A stretch of 64,000 nucleotides of DNA from an uncultured Flavobacterium sp. (GTDB lineage: Bacteria; Bacteroidota; Bacteroidia; Flavobacteriales; Flavobacteriaceae): NCBI RefSeq assembly GCF_963422545.1, contig NZ_OY730232.1:124001-188000 (forward strand). The letters run 5' to 3'. The translations under genes were made by a program, and so were the position numbers. The notes under the pieces were generated by a model. The model was not told where the DNA came from. It was given only the letters and a program-made list of their open reading frames with translations, and did no database searches. Shown here in pieces: positions 52,023-59,664 of this stretch. Each line of letters opens with the position of its first letter. Position 1 is the stretch's first letter.

Positions 52023-52778
52023 CTAAACTATTCCCTGAAAAACACAGTTCTTTATGAGTTCTACCGTATTTTTAGAATTCGATTTCGTGAGTATATTATT
52101 GCGATGTTTCTTTACTGTTAATGGGCTAATAAAAAGTTTTTCCGCAATTTCATTATTGTTAAATCCATTTGCTAACAACTTGATAATATCAATTTCTCTT
52201 TTAGAGAATTCCGTAAATTCTTTATTATTGTCGTCAAGACTCAAGTTCATAAATGAAGGCTCACCCTTTAGGCCAATCAAAGAAATTTTATAAGTATTAA
52301 AATTACTCAAATGATCAATACGAGTATGGATGTTTAATGATTTCCCATATCCTCCATTATCATCCATTGTAAGCATAAGTGCCTGATGATTAAATAAAAC
52401 ATATTCTCCATTTTCCAACCTGCATCTGTGACAGTAACTTATTTTGTAATTTAAAAGTTTTTCACTACCAATATTTTCATAGAAAAATTTAGTTAAAAAT
52501 GCTTCTGCTTTTACTACAAAATCAATATCATCAGGATGTATTGCCCCTAGCACCTCATTAAATGTAATGGTATCTGGATTAAATCCATGTATTTTAAATA
52601 AAGAAGGACTTATGTGGGAAAGTGACATATCAAAAAAATCGATAATGTAAAAGGAAAATGGACCAGTACTAATAATTGAGTTGGTAAGATCATCAAAGGA
52701 TATTTGATGAGAGGAGGTACTCTGGACGGCTTTATTTGTTTGCCAAACATTGTATAAATTCTGTATTTCTGGGAGCAT
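52023..52778 (-). CDS. PAS-domain LuxR-family transcriptional regulator
   Basis: 251 residues: an N-terminal PAS-like sensor (about 35-150; FSFYIIDFFDMSLSHISPSL, NPDTITFNEVLGAIHPDDID) and a C-terminal LuxR/GerE HTH (about 185-250; FSKREIDIIKLLANGFNNNEIAEKL then VKKHRNNIL). It binds DNA and responds to a small ligand or redox cue through PAS. This class is frequent in Flavobacterium. Its target is unknown; the adjoining secreted-protein gene downstream is a candidate. It starts about 250 bp from degenerate repeat B. Confidence 0.88.
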   Translation of the reverse strand: MLPEIQNLYNVWQTNKAVQSTSSHQISFDDLTNSIISTGPFSFYIIDFFDMSLSHISPSLFKIHGFNPDTITFNEVLGAIHPDDIDFVVKAEAFLTKFFYENIGSEKLLNYKISYCHRCRLENGEYVLFNHQALMLTMDDNGGYGKSLNIHTRIDHLSNFNTYKISLIGLKGEPSFMNLSLDDNNKEFTEFSKREIDIIKLLANGFNNNEIAEKLFISPLTVKKHRNNILTKSNSKNTVELIKNCVFQGIV

Positions 52779-53029
52779 ATGTAATAAATATTAAACAACT
52801 GTTAAAACAAATTAACATAAAAAAATTATTACCTCCTCACTGATAGTAATTTAATTTATAGAAACTCTTGAATTTAAATTATAAACAGAATAAAAAGTAA
52901 AATTTAAAGATATTTGTCTAACTTCATGAAATTAAATTTTCCAGCCTTGAATGTGGTAAAATGGATTGAAGTAACTAACAAAATACAAATTGAAGAATGA
53001 GGTTTCTTTAGTCTAATGTTCTGTTGAAT
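52779..53029. other. AT-rich spacer upstream of the PAS-LuxR gene
   Basis: 250 bp with no gene and no strong hairpin. It should contain the regulator's promoter on the minus strand, which I cannot pinpoint. Confidence 0.35.
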
Positions 53030-53170
53030 AAGATAAAAATGCTTTAAAACTTATTACTTTAAATTTTGTAGCAAAATCGTGGCACAAGCTTTTTGAGAAT
53101 TAAAAACTTAGTAATTATGAAGTCTGCCAAAGTTAGGTTCGAATATATTAAAGGATCATTCTCTGAGTGC
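53030..53170. repeat. Degenerate direct repeat B (attachment-like)
   Basis: GTAGCAAAATCGTGGCACA (about 53069-53087) followed by AGTTAGGTTCGAATATATT (about 53131-53149) and GAGTGCCCC. Same order and orientation as repeat A at 49690. Between A and B lie the Trp/Gly-rich gene, the secreted-protein gene and the PAS-LuxR gene. Confidence 0.6.
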
Positions 53171-53204
53171 CCCTATAGGTACCCCTTTTTTTGATAGATT
53201 TGGG

Positions 53205-53225
53205 AAAGACCATCATCATTGGTCT
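53205..53225. other. Small hairpin
   Basis: AAGACCA-tcatcat-TGGTCTT type stem in the spacer between repeat B and the IS1 remnant. Role unknown. Confidence 0.4.
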
Positions 53226-53404
53226 TAAAAGGTGGGTTCCGGATGAAGAGGACTCTATAATACAATAAACATTTAGCGGGATTGCTTCTTTTGGAATTAT
53301 TCCTAACTCATCTGTATCTCTATCTTTTGTAATATAACTCCTTATCAGTACATTCCATCAACGAATCTGCAATAGCAAGTCTGGTTTGAACCCATTTTTT
53401 AGAT

Positions 53405-53941
53405 TTAAGACATTATAAACTCAACCACTCTGCACTTTAAGTTCAGAGGTTTGTTTGACGAGAGACTAAAAGTCTCCAGAACATGGCTTAATGTTTTATT
53501 CGTCAGTTTCTTAACGTTAAAACTTACAACAGTTTTAGAATTCTTTTCCAGAGCATAAACCGGCCAGATAAAATTTCTTTTGTGTCTGATCTAAGTACAC
53601 ATTTCATCAACTCCATAGGTTTTTCCATTTACTAATAATTGGTCCTTTAATATTCTTTGCAATTACAACAATTCTTTTCAATAATGTCGTTGTTGAAATT
53701 TTTAATATTCTCGCAGTGCTTCTTATTCCTACCTTCTTTTGTGAATAAAATAATCTGTTAATTTAAATTTGAAAAATAAGCCGATAAGTATAATTTTCTA
53801 TAAATCGTTTACTACAACTTTTACAATAATATTACTGTTTTTTATTTTTAGTTGTACCATTTTTTACGATCTTTTTTCTTTGCATCTTGGACAATTAATA
53901 TCATTACTAATTCTGGAACACGAGGTAGCATTTTTGCTCAT
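53405..53941 (-). pseudogene. Decayed IS1-family transposase
   Basis: Minus-strand reading in shifting frames recovers the IS1 pattern. A zinc-ribbon start has NCPRCK (about 53879-53897), then GTTKNKKQ with a stop and YYCKSCSKRFIENYTY. The helix-turn-helix VGIRSTARILKISTTTLLKRI follows (positions about 53660-53735, written here in part). Last comes the DDE-type YGVDEMC, IRHKRNFIWPVYALEKNSKTVVSF. Several frameshifts and stops (at least three) kill the gene. Homology may extend to about 53250. Terminal inverted repeats were not found. Confidence 0.8.
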
Positions 53942-53972
53942 TTTAGCTCTTTTAAGGCAATATTAAAACAAA

Positions 53973-53998
53973 AAAGATGAGCAGTACTGCTCATCTTT
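53973..53998. terminator. 26-bp perfect palindrome
   Basis: AAAGATGAGCAGT followed directly by its complement ACTGCTCATCTTT, with A and T runs outside. It sits between the IS1 remnant and the lipoprotein gene and could terminate transcription in either direction. Confidence 0.6.
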
Positions 53999-54148
53999 AA
54001 CTTATTTTTCGCCAGTAACAACTCTATTTCAACATGTTATAAATTTAAAATCTCATATCACTAATTCTGAAACACTACCAATAAGGAAGACTTCGGAAAG
54101 CTGGGGCTGCAACTTCATAATTGAGGTAATTTATTTTAAGTAATAAAA

Positions 54149-54682
54149 TTACCCTATGCCCAGCAATTCTTTTTTTATAAAAACCCATCTACCATTCTTT
54201 TTTTTAAAATAATATTTATGATGCGTCATGCTTATGCCTGATACTTTTTTGACCTCTATATTTGCCAAATTATTCTCAATTCTAAAATTTGAAAATTTTA
54301 CAAATAAAATATTACTATCGTAGTTATTAATTTTTAAAATTTCAATTATATATTTTGATCTGAAATTAAATATCTCATTTTTACCAATATTAAATTTTAC
54401 AAATTTACTTTTTTCGTTGCTTGTTAAATTTTCATTAGTAATAGAATCCAATAAACCTATTTTAATTTGCTTTATTTTAACAGGTTTGTATTTTTTAAAA
54501 TCCTTTAAAGAGACTGAAGAAACAGGCATCCTACTAGTATCAAAAAACTCTACTGAATCCAATAAAACATTTATGTTTTCAGTTATTAATTCTCTTCCGT
54601 CTTCTATCGCTCCATTTTGTTTTTTACAACTAAAGATTAAGAAAAGAAAAATTATTCCAATTATTTTAAAATTTCCAATCAT
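54149..54682 (-). CDS. Lipoprotein, candidate immunity protein of the orphan toxin tail
   Basis: A 177-residue predicted lipoprotein: hydrophobic core IIGIIFLFLIFSC with lipobox Cys near residue 19, followed by KKQNGA. The mature part is basic and beta/alpha mixed and ends with a strand-rich YYFKKKNGRWVFIKKE, a pattern seen in NTF2-like or DUF4878-like small lipoproteins; I do not assign a family. Its start (54682) overlaps the 3' end of the toxin frame by 17 bp. By analogy with the RHS pair upstream it is the likely immunity gene. It is the last gene of the toxin locus. Confidence 0.68.
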   Translation of the reverse strand: MIGNFKIIGIIFLFLIFSCKKQNGAIEDGRELITENINVLLDSVEFFDTSRMPVSSVSLKDFKKYKPVKIKQIKIGLLDSITNENLTSNEKSKFVKFNIGKNEIFNFRSKYIIEILKINNYDSNILFVKFSNFRIENNLANIEVKKVSGISMTHHKYYFKKKNGRWVFIKKELLGIG

Positions 54683-55703
54683 ACATTATTGACATTTTTG
54701 ATGAACCCTTAATATTTAAAATCTGTCCAAAAACTCTTTGTTCAAACATTCTACCCGCTTCTTCTCCATTAAATAAACTTGGTAAATTATTCCAATACCT
54801 CATATAATGAACCATTTCATGTAAAACAGTCATTCCAACAAAAAAGGATGTTCCATTAACAGTTTCAGATATTTGTAATGCTCTTGATCTATAACCAGCC
54901 GTATCTATACTTGCTGCCTTTATCTTATCAATATGTACATTTTCAGGGTCTACATTACTAAAGAATTGCCCCACTTCATCAGTACCACCAAGTTTTACGA
55001 TATTTGCAAGTTTATGTAATGATAATTGATTTAATACTTCTTTATTAGAATAACCACTATACAATGACAAAGTCTCTAAAATAGAAGAATGATCTTTTAC
55101 ATAAGACTTTAACTTTGAAAGAGTTTTATATAAACCCGGATATTTGCTCTCAATCTCATTCTTAACTTGTATCTCGTGTACAAAATGATTTAATCCAGAA
55201 ACAACTAACCCAGTAGCGGCTCCCTGCCAAAAATTACCTCCGGTTAATTGGGCGCCGACACCACCTGAAACCGTACCAAATGCAATCATACCAAGACCTG
55301 AATCTGCAAAATTACCGCCAATACCACTCATTCCAGTATTGGGTATTGCTCTACCATTTTTACCTGCCTCTGTCATACTTGAACCACCACTCCAAGCACT
55401 AGCTGCAATACTACTTAATGCACCCGCTGCAAAACCACTAAAAAACTTACCTCCAGAAACAGCCGTCATGGTTCCTTGAAAAGTACCATGAGCTGCTGCA
55501 CTAAAAGCTGCTTGCGAATAAAAATTGGTAAACAATGCTGATGACGCACTTCCAATACCAAAAGTTACCGCTGCACTGGCTGCTCCAATAAAAGTAGCTT
55601 TAACCCGTTCGCACAGCGGTTCATAAGGAACTCTTCGGGGAGCAGGAGTTCTAATTTTTATTTTTGTCTTGAATCTCTGATTATATGTAAATGTTAGATG
55701 GAA
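54666..55703 (-). CDS. Orphan RHS-type toxin tail with HExxH metalloprotease-like motif (no start codon)
   Basis: The frame is open from 55703 to 54666 (346 codons) without an ATG. A TTG at 55535 gives 289 residues. The first half is a Gly/Ala-rich segment (TFIGAASAAVTFGIGSASSA, GGKFFSGFAAGALSS) typical of the junction after an RHS core. The second half is a distinct domain with MTVLHEMVHYMRYW (HExxH; His239 and His243 in the 289-residue numbering) and a downstream GEEAGRMFE that may supply the third zinc ligand. This is the layout of a displaced toxin cassette behind a complete RHS gene. It could be activated by recombination into the RHS 3' end. Peptidase activity is inferred from motif only. 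Confidence 0.72.
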   Translation of the reverse strand, partial: FHLTFTYNQRFKTKIKIRTPAPRRVPYEPLCERVKATFIGAASAAVTFGIGSASSALFTNFYSQAAFSAAAHGTFQGTMTAVSGGKFFSGFAAGALSSIAASAWSGGSSMTEAGKNGRAIPNTGMSGIGGNFADSGLGMIAFGTVSGGVGAQLTGGNFWQGAATGLVVSGLNHFVHEIQVKNEIESKYPGLYKTLSKLKSYVKDHSSILETLSLYSGYSNKEVLNQLSLHKLANIVKLGGTDEVGQFFSNVDPENVHIDKIKAASIDTAGYRSRALQISETVNGTSFFVGMTVLHEMVHYMRYWNNLPSLFNGEEAGRMFEQRVFGQILNIKGSSKMSIMYDWKF

Positions 55704-55741
55704 TTATTAACCACCAACACATCTGATACACTACCCAAAAT

Positions 55742-56233
55742 TTACTTTGAGTTCGTTATGTAATAATCAACAAAATAGGGTTCATAGTTTACTGCTTCTG
55801 TTCCCTTGTATTCATTATACATAATATCTATTGGTTTTGTATTTTCTTTGAAAAAATTGTCAACATCCCCGTAAAGAAGAACCAAGTCATTTTCATATTT
55901 TAGATAACCTTTTAACTCTCGCAGGTTTTTAAACTTATAGACCACTTTCCTGAACTCAGGGAAATAAACTTTTGCTATGCTTATTTTACTTTGAGTATCA
56001 CCTTTGATTATGTATATAATATATGTATCATCAATTTTGTCATTCAATTCTTTAGTTTTGTAATCCTCAATGAATTTAGAAATGGTTAAATTTGACAAAA
56101 CATGAGTAGGTTTCAACGCAAATACTTCTTCAATATTTAAAACTCGCTTGGTATCACACGAGAGAAAAACAATTAAAACGCACGTAAACCTTATTATAAG
56201 ATTATTTCTTTTTGACAGGTACTGAATAGCCAT
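55742..56233 (-). CDS. Lipoprotein, candidate immunity protein for the RHS JAB-like toxin
   Basis: 163 residues from the ATG at 56233. The signal core is IIRFTCVLIVFLSC with a lipobox Cys near residue 26. The mature domain is helical/beta mixed (VYFPEFRKVVYKFKNLRELK) and of no family I recognise. Its start overlaps the RHS stop (56202) by 32 bp, which implies translational coupling. A longer frame (to 56401) would begin deep within the RHS toxin region and lacks a signal peptide at its N-terminus, so I reject it. Immunity is inferred from position and membrane anchoring. Confidence 0.68.
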   Translation of the reverse strand: MAIQYLSKRNNLIIRFTCVLIVFLSCDTKRVLNIEEVFALKPTHVLSNLTISKFIEDYKTKELNDKIDDTYIIYIIKGDTQSKISIAKVYFPEFRKVVYKFKNLRELKGYLKYENDLVLLYGDVDNFFKENTKPIDIMYNEYKGTEAVNYEPYFVDYYITNSK

Positions 56234-59200
56234 TTTTATTAAAATATATATATGATTGTGTTCTTGCATCATAAACTTTTGTTTGTATTGATTCTTTAGG
56301 AAATTCTTTAGAAAGTGAGGTAACAAAACCCTTATCACCACCACCATAATCAGCGTCAGATTTAGTAAAACCTGATGGTCTCGCAGACCCAGTTGGAACA
56401 TTTGGATGACTATGTGTGTATGTATAATTGAAGCCAGCTCCTTCTTGAGAATCTGCTAAATTCGACAACAACTTGTCTGCTGATGGCACATGCTCTTTTA
56501 GATGGTCAGTTACAATCCAAGTGTTGTTATTATTTTCATCTATTTTACCAAATTCGACCTTTGTGTTTTCTGCAAAAAATTCAAAAAGTTTCGTAGCTCC
56601 CTCACCTTGTTTCATAAAGTAAGTATCTGAGCCTGCCTTCACTTCTTTACTTGCTAGAGCGCCCTTCTCGACGTCAATAGATTTTGATGTTTTTTCACCA
56701 GCCTTATCTGTTGCATAAAGTCGGTCGACTTCTTTTTTGTTTTTATCAAAGTACTTTTTATCATCTAACTTCTTCACGTATCCGTTGGAATCTACTCCAT
56801 AGGTTGCCTTTGCCTCCATTCCATCAGGGTCAATAAAGTACACAGGATTATTCATTGCATAATTATACGGACTAAATCTTCTCATTTTCTCCGCTAGTGG
56901 GTCAATGTTCATCCAGCGTCCTAATGCAGGGTCGTAATTCCTCGCTCCATAGTCATACATGTTAAGTCCCAGCTCGTCTTGGAGTTCCTTGCCGTTGTAT
57001 TTATATTTATTACCGCTTTCCGGCAAATTCATGTAACTAACATGCTTTAAACCAAAAGGGTAATAATTATTCTCATCAATAATTTCAAGAACTTGAGTTG
57101 AAGGATTCTTCGTGTAATTTACGCGTACATTCCCCAAATGATCTTTGTACTGAAACACATACGAAAGTGTACTAGCGGTGTTTTTCACATAACCTTCAGC
57201 TGTTGGAAAAAACTCTAAAATATTGTCTTTATACTGAAATCCTCCTAAATAATCAGTCGTTATTGTAGGTTTGCCTGTTTCATTTACAATTTTCTGTACT
57301 TTTACTCCTGCTGCATTGTAAATATACTCAATACTGCCTTTTGTACCAAATATAATTTTCTTAGGCAGATTAAGATGATTATAGCTAATATTAGTAATTT
57401 CTTTATTATCGTCTTTTATCAAATTTCCGTTTAAGTCATAATCGTAATCATCTACAGTGTCATTAGAGCCATTGCTATCGTCCTTAAAACCTCCAGGTAT
57501 ATTAGAGGTATCTGTTACTTTCATAAGCTGATTAGAATTTGTCTTGTAGAAGTATCCCAAATTATCCAAATCTCCAACATAAGGATTAGATGATGTACCA
57601 GCCATATACTCACGTTGCAATCTTATAATATTTCCATTCTTATCATAATCCATATTCTCCCCAAAATAATTTTTGTTATCCGTTAATCGGGGAGCCTGGA
57701 AAGAAGCACTTTTCAGGCGATTCAATTGATCATACTGATATCCATATCCTCGGGTGATATCTGGTCCGTCAAGACCCGAACTCCAAAAAGTTTCAGCAAT
57801 ATTTCCATTATAAAGTGCTTTTGCAAAACCTGGATCTCCTTCTATTTTATTATAATTGATTTTAAAAGCAAATAAATCCCTTGGGTCTGTCCCTTGATCT
57901 AAATTGCTGGTTTTATTAATCTCGGTGAGCCAACCCCTAACATTGTAGCTATAATCAATAACCTGCAAAGGACTTCCCTCGCTATTACCTACTTTTTTAC
58001 TTGTCAGCTGTCCTAATTCATCATATTTATTAGCTGCCATAAGTTGCGTAACTCCGCCTATTTGATGCGTATGGGTCAGTAAACGATCCTGAGACGAATA
58101 AGTAAAATCCTCTCTTATTACCATGTCTGTATCTCCGGAAGTTCGTTTGTGTTTTGTAACGGTATAAATTGTTTTTCCAACAAAATCAAGATTCATATTA
58201 GTAATGGTATGACCTCCTAAATAATTCTGACTATAGGTTTGTATTGGTCTTGCATTGCCATCATAAAATATAGTATTGGTCTCTCCTGATATCGCTGTCG
58301 CAGTTGTTACTACTCTAGTCCAGCCTCCAGTGCTCAAAGTCTTTACATTAGTCAAAACTGCTTGTCCTTCTATCGTTGAAGGCACTGTTTGTACACCTGG
58401 AAACAGATAATTATCATAGTAATTTACTGTTAACAGTTTAAAATTTATTGGCTCGTTGGCATTAGTATAATAAACTTCAATACCATCTATGGTTCCCGAT
58501 GCTTGTTTGTTTTCAAACAAAGTTGTGGCTGTATTTTGTATGTCCTGCAATGATTTTCGGGTTACTGAACTGGCAGTCTGACTACTCCAACCGGTATAAA
58601 TTGGTCGGCTAAAAGCATCGTATTTGGTAATGATCCAACCAATTGTGGTATCATCTTTAAAGGGCGAAAATGCAGGACCGGTTGCCATTGGTCTGTTTAA
58701 TTTATCATAGACTATAAACTCCCATTGTTTACCCGGTAACTTTTTTTCAACTAATCTATTACGATTATCATACTTATATTGATAACATAAACCATTTAGA
58801 ACATCTGCATCAATAACACTTCCAACTATCGGCGGGATAACATAGGTCAGATTTCCATAATTGTCATATACGTAATAAGTATCGTGCGGAGTTGATGATT
58901 CATAAGTTCTCTTTAGAACAACCTGTCCTTGTTTGTTTTTAAATTCTTCTACTCCTGTTTTAATTCCCGGAGTGGTATTCTCATCATAAGTAATATTTTT
59001 AAACAATTGACCGGCTGCATAAGTTCCGGCATCTACAAAACCTATCTCATATAACCCTAATCCGGAATCCCAAGTTGCCGTTGCTTTATACAATTTTACC
59101 TCAGTGGCTATATTGGTCTTATAATCCAGTTTGATTTCGTGACCACTAGTCATCGCCCAGTCATTACCCGGAGCTGCCTGTTTTAATACCCTGTTTAGAG

Positions 59201-59630
59201 GTGAGTTTTCAAATAGCTTTTCTGAAAAGGGCTTCGCAGTATTATCATATTTAGGAGTATTATAAACTCCGTTTAGTGTCACTAATGATGAAGTCATCGC
59301 TATCCTTGGATAAGTTGTAGTACTATTGGATAAAGAATAAGGCAAATAGTCATTAACCTGTCTGCCAAAATCATCATAGTCCACAGGAGTAATAATGTCT
59401 GAACTATTTACTCCCTGACCTATGGCTGTAGTCTGAACAGGACGGCCCAATCCATCAAAGAAAGTAACACTTTGATTAATCTCATCTTTGGTCAATGTAC
59501 TGTAGTTTGTGGATTGGACTGCTTTTTTAGGTGCGGCCGTATAAACAAAATTATCATCACTGAAAGTCTGAGCTTTTATAGCCGAACTTGCAAAGAATAA
59601 TAAAATTAATAATGGTATATATTTTTTCAT
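56202..59630 (-). CDS. RHS repeat protein with C-terminal JAB-like metallopeptidase toxin
   Basis: 1142 residues. A signal peptide (MKKYIPLLILLFFASSAIKA) is followed by a DUF6443-type N-terminal domain (VTFFDGLGRPVQTTAIGQ, YDDFGRQVNDYLPY), many YD/RHS repeats (YDKLNRPMAT, YQYDQLNRLKSASF) and the RHS core ending LGRWMNIDPLAEKM, YAMNNPVYFIDPDGMEA near residue 960. The remaining 180 residues are the variable toxin part, with THSHP (about 1072-1076) and SDAD (about 1091-1094). This is a JAMM/JAB-like HxH...SxxD metal site with a longer than usual gap, matching 'JAB-like toxin 1' style domains. RHS shells encapsulate and deliver such tails. There is no C-terminal T9SS tail, so the export route beyond Sec is open. 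Confidence 0.86.
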   Translation of the reverse strand: MKKYIPLLILLFFASSAIKAQTFSDDNFVYTAAPKKAVQSTNYSTLTKDEINQSVTFFDGLGRPVQTTAIGQGVNSSDIITPVDYDDFGRQVNDYLPYSLSNSTTTYPRIAMTSSLVTLNGVYNTPKYDNTAKPFSEKLFENSPLNRVLKQAAPGNDWAMTSGHEIKLDYKTNIATEVKLYKATATWDSGLGLYEIGFVDAGTYAAGQLFKNITYDENTTPGIKTGVEEFKNKQGQVVLKRTYESSTPHDTYYVYDNYGNLTYVIPPIVGSVIDADVLNGLCYQYKYDNRNRLVEKKLPGKQWEFIVYDKLNRPMATGPAFSPFKDDTTIGWIITKYDAFSRPIYTGWSSQTASSVTRKSLQDIQNTATTLFENKQASGTIDGIEVYYTNANEPINFKLLTVNYYDNYLFPGVQTVPSTIEGQAVLTNVKTLSTGGWTRVVTTATAISGETNTIFYDGNARPIQTYSQNYLGGHTITNMNLDFVGKTIYTVTKHKRTSGDTDMVIREDFTYSSQDRLLTHTHQIGGVTQLMAANKYDELGQLTSKKVGNSEGSPLQVIDYSYNVRGWLTEINKTSNLDQGTDPRDLFAFKINYNKIEGDPGFAKALYNGNIAETFWSSGLDGPDITRGYGYQYDQLNRLKSASFQAPRLTDNKNYFGENMDYDKNGNIIRLQREYMAGTSSNPYVGDLDNLGYFYKTNSNQLMKVTDTSNIPGGFKDDSNGSNDTVDDYDYDLNGNLIKDDNKEITNISYNHLNLPKKIIFGTKGSIEYIYNAAGVKVQKIVNETGKPTITTDYLGGFQYKDNILEFFPTAEGYVKNTASTLSYVFQYKDHLGNVRVNYTKNPSTQVLEIIDENNYYPFGLKHVSYMNLPESGNKYKYNGKELQDELGLNMYDYGARNYDPALGRWMNIDPLAEKMRRFSPYNYAMNNPVYFIDPDGMEAKATYGVDSNGYVKKLDDKKYFDKNKKEVDRLYATDKAGEKTSKSIDVEKGALASKEVKAGSDTYFMKQGEGATKLFEFFAENTKVEFGKIDENNNNTWIVTDHLKEHVPSADKLLSNLADSQEGAGFNYTYTHSHPNVPTGSARPSGFTKSDADYGGGDKGFVTSLSKEFPKESIQTKVYDARTQSYIYFNKNGYSVPVKKK

Positions 59631-59664
59631 AAATATTTATGTTTGTCTTATTAGTCCTAACGAT

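Noticed and set aside
53769..53966. Plus-strand frame of 65 residues with hydrophobic character
   Set aside because: It is the antisense of the IS1 zinc-ribbon region, which explains the sequence better.
55742..56401. 219-residue version of the RHS immunity candidate
   Set aside because: The first 56 residues overlap the toxin domain in another frame. The signal peptide and lipobox begin at the ATG at 56233.
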